This document shows, piece after piece, positions 5,159 through 7,735 of a DNA stretch of 7,735 nucleotides. Under the pieces are notes generated by a model. The model was not told where the DNA came from. It did not search any database and was given only the letters and a program-made list of their open reading frames with translations. The position numbers and the translations under genes are program-made. Location of the stretch: contig WTAG01000575.1 of the NCBI GenBank assembly GCA_013139755.1, forward strand, positions 1-7,735, in the 5' to 3' direction. How positions within the stretch are numbered: the first letter of the stretch is position 1; each line of letters begins with the position of its first letter. Origin of the DNA: Methylomarinum sp. GTDB lineage: Bacteria; Pseudomonadota; Gammaproteobacteria; Methylococcales; Methylomonadaceae.

Positions 5159-5360
5159 GGGCTGTTGCCGTTTCACATAGGTAACCATAAAAAAGCACAA
5201 GCTAGGGCCATAGAAGCTTCAAAATTTCGCTTCAATTATGCTGGTAGGCTTTCACAAACTTCCATCAATAAATTCCCATTCCAATTTTTGATAGAAAACC
5301 AGTAAAGAATGAGGGTTAGCACTTGAAATTCAAGGGTGAATTACAAAATGGCAACAGCCC
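5159..5360. mobile_element. 202-bp inverted-repeat element with TAG target duplication
   Basis: GGGCTGTTGCC at 5159-5169 is mirrored by GGCAACAGCCC at 5350-5360, and pairing continues with one mismatch for four more bases. The trinucleotide TAG lies immediately outside both ends (5156-5158 and 5361-5363), as expected for a 3-bp target duplication. Ends of this GGGCTGTTGC type and 3-bp duplications occur in IS5-related elements, so an IS5-type origin is plausible but not proven. The inside holds a minus-strand coding scrap resembling a transposase C-terminus next to the left end. It is therefore probably an internally deleted IS or MITE mobilised by a full-length copy elsewhere. Confidence 0.65.
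5173..5235 (-). pseudogene. Transposase C-terminal remnant inside the 202-bp element
   Basis: The minus-strand frame reads LKRNFEASMALACAFLWLPM followed by TGA (5173-5175), ending inside the terminal repeat. N-F-E-A plus a hydrophobic A-L-A-C-A-F-L-W stretch is the style of IS5-type transposase C-termini. The frame upstream contains a stop (TAA). It is a relic of the parent transposase and not functional. Confidence 0.45.
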
Positions 5361-5535
5361 TAGTATCTGGTAGATGTGTGGGTGTCTTTGTTGTGATAGG
5401 GAAAGCAATTTCTAATAGTCTGCTCTTGGCCGTTTTAAGCCTACCAAGTACTGAGTTAGTATTTCTAAATCGCATGTAGAGTAGATCAGTTTACCTCTCT
5501 CAAATTAAAAAATGTATTTACAAATAACGGCTAGT
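5361..5535. other. Intergenic region downstream of the thioredoxin-like gene
   Basis: No gene, hairpin with T-tract or repeat of note is visible. It separates the 202-bp element from the 3' end of the minus-strand thioredoxin-like gene. Confidence 0.3.
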
Positions 5536-6087
5536 CTATTTCCACTTTATAGAACAACCAATACTAGCAATCTGATCTTTAGGGCCTAGGCCTGTTTCCG
5601 CAATTTGTTTCATGGCTTCAAATAGATCACGTTTGGCATCAGCGGGCGCGGTTTCTTTTCTGCTGGCGTCTAGTCGACCTCTGTATTGCAACTCAAAGTC
5701 AGCGTTGTAACCGAAAAAGTCGGGTGTACAAACTGCACTATAGCGTTTGGCTATTGTTTGGCTTTCATCCAATAAATAAGGGAAATCAAACTTTAAGTCT
5801 TTAGCCAGTTTCTGCATGTTTTCGAAGGAATCTTCGGGGTAGTTGATGACATCATTAGAAGATATGGCCACAGAGGCTATGCCTAATGATTTTAGTTCTG
5901 CTGTATCGCGTAATAAACGCTGATGAATGGCTTTTACATAAGGGCAATGGTTGCAGATAAACATGACTAATAAGCCGTTTTTACCCATACACTGCTCTAG
6001 TGTCCAGTTATTGCCATCTGTGCCAGGTAGTTCAAAATCATGTGCTTTTGTGCCAAAATCACAAACGGGAGGATTTAATGAGACCAT
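5536..6087 (-). CDS. Thioredoxin-like / AhpC-TSA-related redox protein
   Basis: A complete 183-residue soluble protein with a thioredoxin fold, of the kind usually annotated 'thioredoxin family protein'. The N-terminal stretch NPPVCDFGTKAHDFELPGTD (5-24) is the redoxin entry motif. The redox centre is C45-N-H-C48 in FICNHCPYVKA. The cis-proline loop is C120-T-P-D-F-F-G, and YRGRLDASR follows at 135-143. The protein ends with the conserved SIGCSIKWK, so it is full length, and its cysteine set (C9, C45, C48, C120, C178) is typical. No signal peptide is seen, so it is cytoplasmic. The natural partner is unknown; a thiol-disulfide or peroxide-related role is inferred from the fold. A ribosome site AGGTGA (6091-6096) lies three bases from the ATG. 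It is divergent from the VWA gene across only 65 bp. Confidence 0.93.
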   Translation of the reverse strand: MVSLNPPVCDFGTKAHDFELPGTDGNNWTLEQCMGKNGLLVMFICNHCPYVKAIHQRLLRDTAELKSLGIASVAISSNDVINYPEDSFENMQKLAKDLKFDFPYLLDESQTIAKRYSAVCTPDFFGYNADFELQYRGRLDASRKETAPADAKRDLFEAMKQIAETGLGPKDQIASIGCSIKWK

Positions 6088-6103
6088 GTTTCACCTATAA
6101 ATT

Positions 6104-6132
6104 CTTTTAAAATCTAATATTTAAGCTATATT
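6104..6132 (+). promoter_or_regulatory. Possible promoter in the 65-bp divergent region
   Basis: TATATT (6127-6132) is a 5/6 match to the -10 consensus, about 20 bp before the VWA ATG. The -35 region at 17 bp (CTTTTA) is poor. The thioredoxin-like gene must have its promoter in the same short stretch on the other strand. The region is very AT-rich, so confidence is low. Confidence 0.25.
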
Positions 6133-6152
6133 CTAAAGCGATTACATTAATT

Positions 6153-7735
6153 ATGAAATGGATTCTAATGTACAGTAAATTAAAGTTTCTTTGTATTTGT
6201 TTTTTATTTTTTTCTACATTTTCTAATGGATATGCGCTAGACAAAAAGCAACCGATAGTGGATGAATTACAGATACTTATCGATGTGTCTGGCAGTATGA
6301 AACACAATGATCCTTATAACTTGAGGATACCAGCTGTTAAATTGCTGGTCAATTTGTTGCCTAATGGCACTAAAGCAGGTATTTGGCTGTTTGCTGAGAA
6401 CACAAAGGTACTGGTAGAAACCGGAGTAGTTAATAATCAGTGGAAAAAGAAAGCATTATCCAGAATAAGGAAAATACATTCGGTGGGGCTGTTTACTAAT
6501 ATTGAAGATGCAATACAAAATTCTGCTAAAGAGTGGTTTGCATCATCAGAACAACAGAACCGGAATTTAATTTTATTAACTGATGGCATGGTGGATATAT
6601 CGAAAGATATTATGCAAAGTGCGGAATCCAGAGAAAGAGTAATGGTCGATCAGATCCCCTTGCTTCAGCAAGCAGGGGTAAAAGTTCAAGCCATTGCATT
6701 GTCCAGTCATGCTGATGAAGACTTACTTAATAAACTGGCTTTTAATACCAATGGTTGGTCCGAAACGGCAGAATCGGCAGATCAGTTGCAGAAAGTGTTT
6801 TTTAAGATGTTTAAAAAAGCCGTACCTCAGGATACCGTGCCTATCAAAGGTAATATGTTTACTATAGATAAGGCTATTAATGAATTCTCAGTACTTATTT
6901 TTAAAGACTCAGGTGCATTAGAGACTCAATTAATTGCACCAGATAACAGCAAAATAGTCAGTTCAGTAAAAAACAAAAATGTTGCCTGGTTAAATGAAAA
7001 AAATTATGACTTGATTACAGTTAAAAAACCTAAGGCAGGGAACTGGAAAATTATTGCAAAAATGGATCCAGATAATCAGGTGATGATTGTGACGGATTTG
7101 AAGTTACAGGTGGATGATTTTCCTAGCCATATTTCTGAAAAAGAGTCGCTTGAGTTGATGGCTTATTTTACTGATCAACAGCAGTTAATTAGTAGGGATG
7201 ATTTTTTAAGTTTAATTGATATTTCTATAGAGCAGACAGATCCACTCGGTGCTAAAAAAGTATGGGAAATGAATCCGGTATCTGATAAACAGGGATTATT
7301 TAGCCAAACAATTGGAGCAACTTTTGCTAAGGGTAAGCACAGCATTAAAATCATTGCGGATGGTAAGACATTTCAGCGAGAAAGTGTACACACTATTGAG
7401 GTGGTAGAAAGCCCTGTAGTTATAGAAACAACAGTTAATAATGAGCAGCGCACAGGAAGCTTAAAGGTGATAGCTGACGAGAAGGTTATTAATACTGAAA
7501 TGAGGGCAGTACAGGTGATTATTAGTCAGATAGGTAAAGCTGATGAAAACCAAGTGATAGAGAAAACAGCTGATGGTTGGGGGCTTGTGGTTGCCGCACC
7601 TGAGTTGGGTGAAAGTAAAGTGATTAACTTTTCTGTTATGGCTAAAACGGTTGAGGGACTTTCAACTTCACCTAATATAAAGCCTATTGTGATTGAAGAT
7701 GGCTTGTTTGCTACAGTCGAAGAGCTTGTTATTAA
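6153..7735 (+). CDS. Exported VWA-domain protein, C-terminus beyond window
   Basis: An uninterrupted frame of 527 codons runs off the right edge. Residues 1-28 are a signal peptide: basic start, hydrophobic FLCICFLFFSTF, then NGYA/LDKK. The VWA domain (about 36-215) has a complete metal-ion-dependent adhesion site: D44-V-S46-G-S48 (LIDVSGSMKHND), T115 (GLFTNIEDA) and D144 (LLTDGMVD). It should therefore bind Mg2+ or similar and protein ligands in the periplasm or cell envelope. Residues 230-527 are beta-rich, with patterns such as KPKAGNWKIIAKMDPDNQ and later Ig-like strands, consistent with repeated beta-sandwich domains; a membrane anchor may follow beyond the edge. The start could instead be Met6 (6168), which has GGA six bases upstream and keeps a good signal peptide. 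Similar VWA proteins occur in gammaproteobacteria; the exact function is unknown. Confidence 0.92.
   Translation, partial: MKWILMYSKLKFLCICFLFFSTFSNGYALDKKQPIVDELQILIDVSGSMKHNDPYNLRIPAVKLLVNLLPNGTKAGIWLFAENTKVLVETGVVNNQWKKKALSRIRKIHSVGLFTNIEDAIQNSAKEWFASSEQQNRNLILLTDGMVDISKDIMQSAESRERVMVDQIPLLQQAGVKVQAIALSSHADEDLLNKLAFNTNGWSETAESADQLQKVFFKMFKKAVPQDTVPIKGNMFTIDKAINEFSVLIFKDSGALETQLIAPDNSKIVSSVKNKNVAWLNEKNYDLITVKKPKAGNWKIIAKMDPDNQVMIVTDLKLQVDDFPSHISEKESLELMAYFTDQQQLISRDDFLSLIDISIEQTDPLGAKKVWEMNPVSDKQGLFSQTIGATFAKGKHSIKIIADGKTFQRESVHTIEVVESPVVIETTVNNEQRTGSLKVIADEKVINTEMRAVQVIISQIGKADENQVIEKTADGWGLVVAAPELGESKVINFSVMAKTVEGLSTSPNIKPIVIEDGLFATVEELVI

Noticed and set aside
6107..6307. Minus-strand 66-residue frame over the VWA gene start
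   Set aside because: It covers the signal-peptide and MIDAS region of the VWA gene in antisense and has no family resemblance.
1..7735. CRISPR array, tRNA/rRNA genes, toxin-antitoxin pair or complete defence system
   Set aside because: No regularly spaced repeats, no tRNA cloverleaf or rRNA sequence, and no recognisable nuclease, toxin or antitoxin gene was seen on either strand.

Overview
This is a mostly AT-rich window whose genes look like those of a free-living gammaproteobacterium. The support is the gene families and the Shine-Dalgarno-led starts; no ribosomal or taxon-specific marker is present, so the assignment is inference. The intact genes are an Hsp20 chaperone, a SagB/ThcOx-type nitroreductase, an M28 metallopeptidase, a 75-residue DUF2934 protein, a thioredoxin-like/AhpC-TSA-like protein and the 5' part of a von Willebrand factor A (VWA) protein. 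A second DUF2934 gene is cut by the left edge.

Layout, left to right. Positions 1-805 hold a truncated DUF2934 gene and hsp20, both on the minus strand. Positions 1074-2445 (minus) hold the nitroreductase followed by a broken PEBP (YbhB/YbcL) gene, which is joined directly to the C-terminal part of an RNase Z-like metallo-beta-lactamase-fold hydrolase. Positions 2554-2827 (plus) hold a decayed archease gene with two one-base frameshifts and a lost C-terminus. Positions 2980-3981 (plus) hold the M28 peptidase, which is strikingly GC-rich. Positions 3982-5535 are mostly non-coding and contain two short inverted-repeat elements (about 226 and 202 bp). Each carries what looks like the last few dozen codons of a transposase, and together they bracket the second DUF2934 gene. 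Positions 5536-7735 hold a divergent pair: the thioredoxin-like gene (minus) and the VWA gene (plus), which runs off the right edge.

The left and centre read as an eroding accessory 'stress' island. Hsp20 (protein folding), archease (partner of the RtcB RNA ligase), PEBP, MBL hydrolase, SagB-like flavoprotein and two DUF2934 proteins are small accessory functions. Three of them (archease, PEBP, MBL) are pseudogenes here. The reading-frame breaks are single-base and the flanking homology is still easy to read, which suggests fairly recent decay. Several of these remnants only appear when frames are joined by eye. No complete new defence, CRISPR or toxin-antitoxin system is visible.
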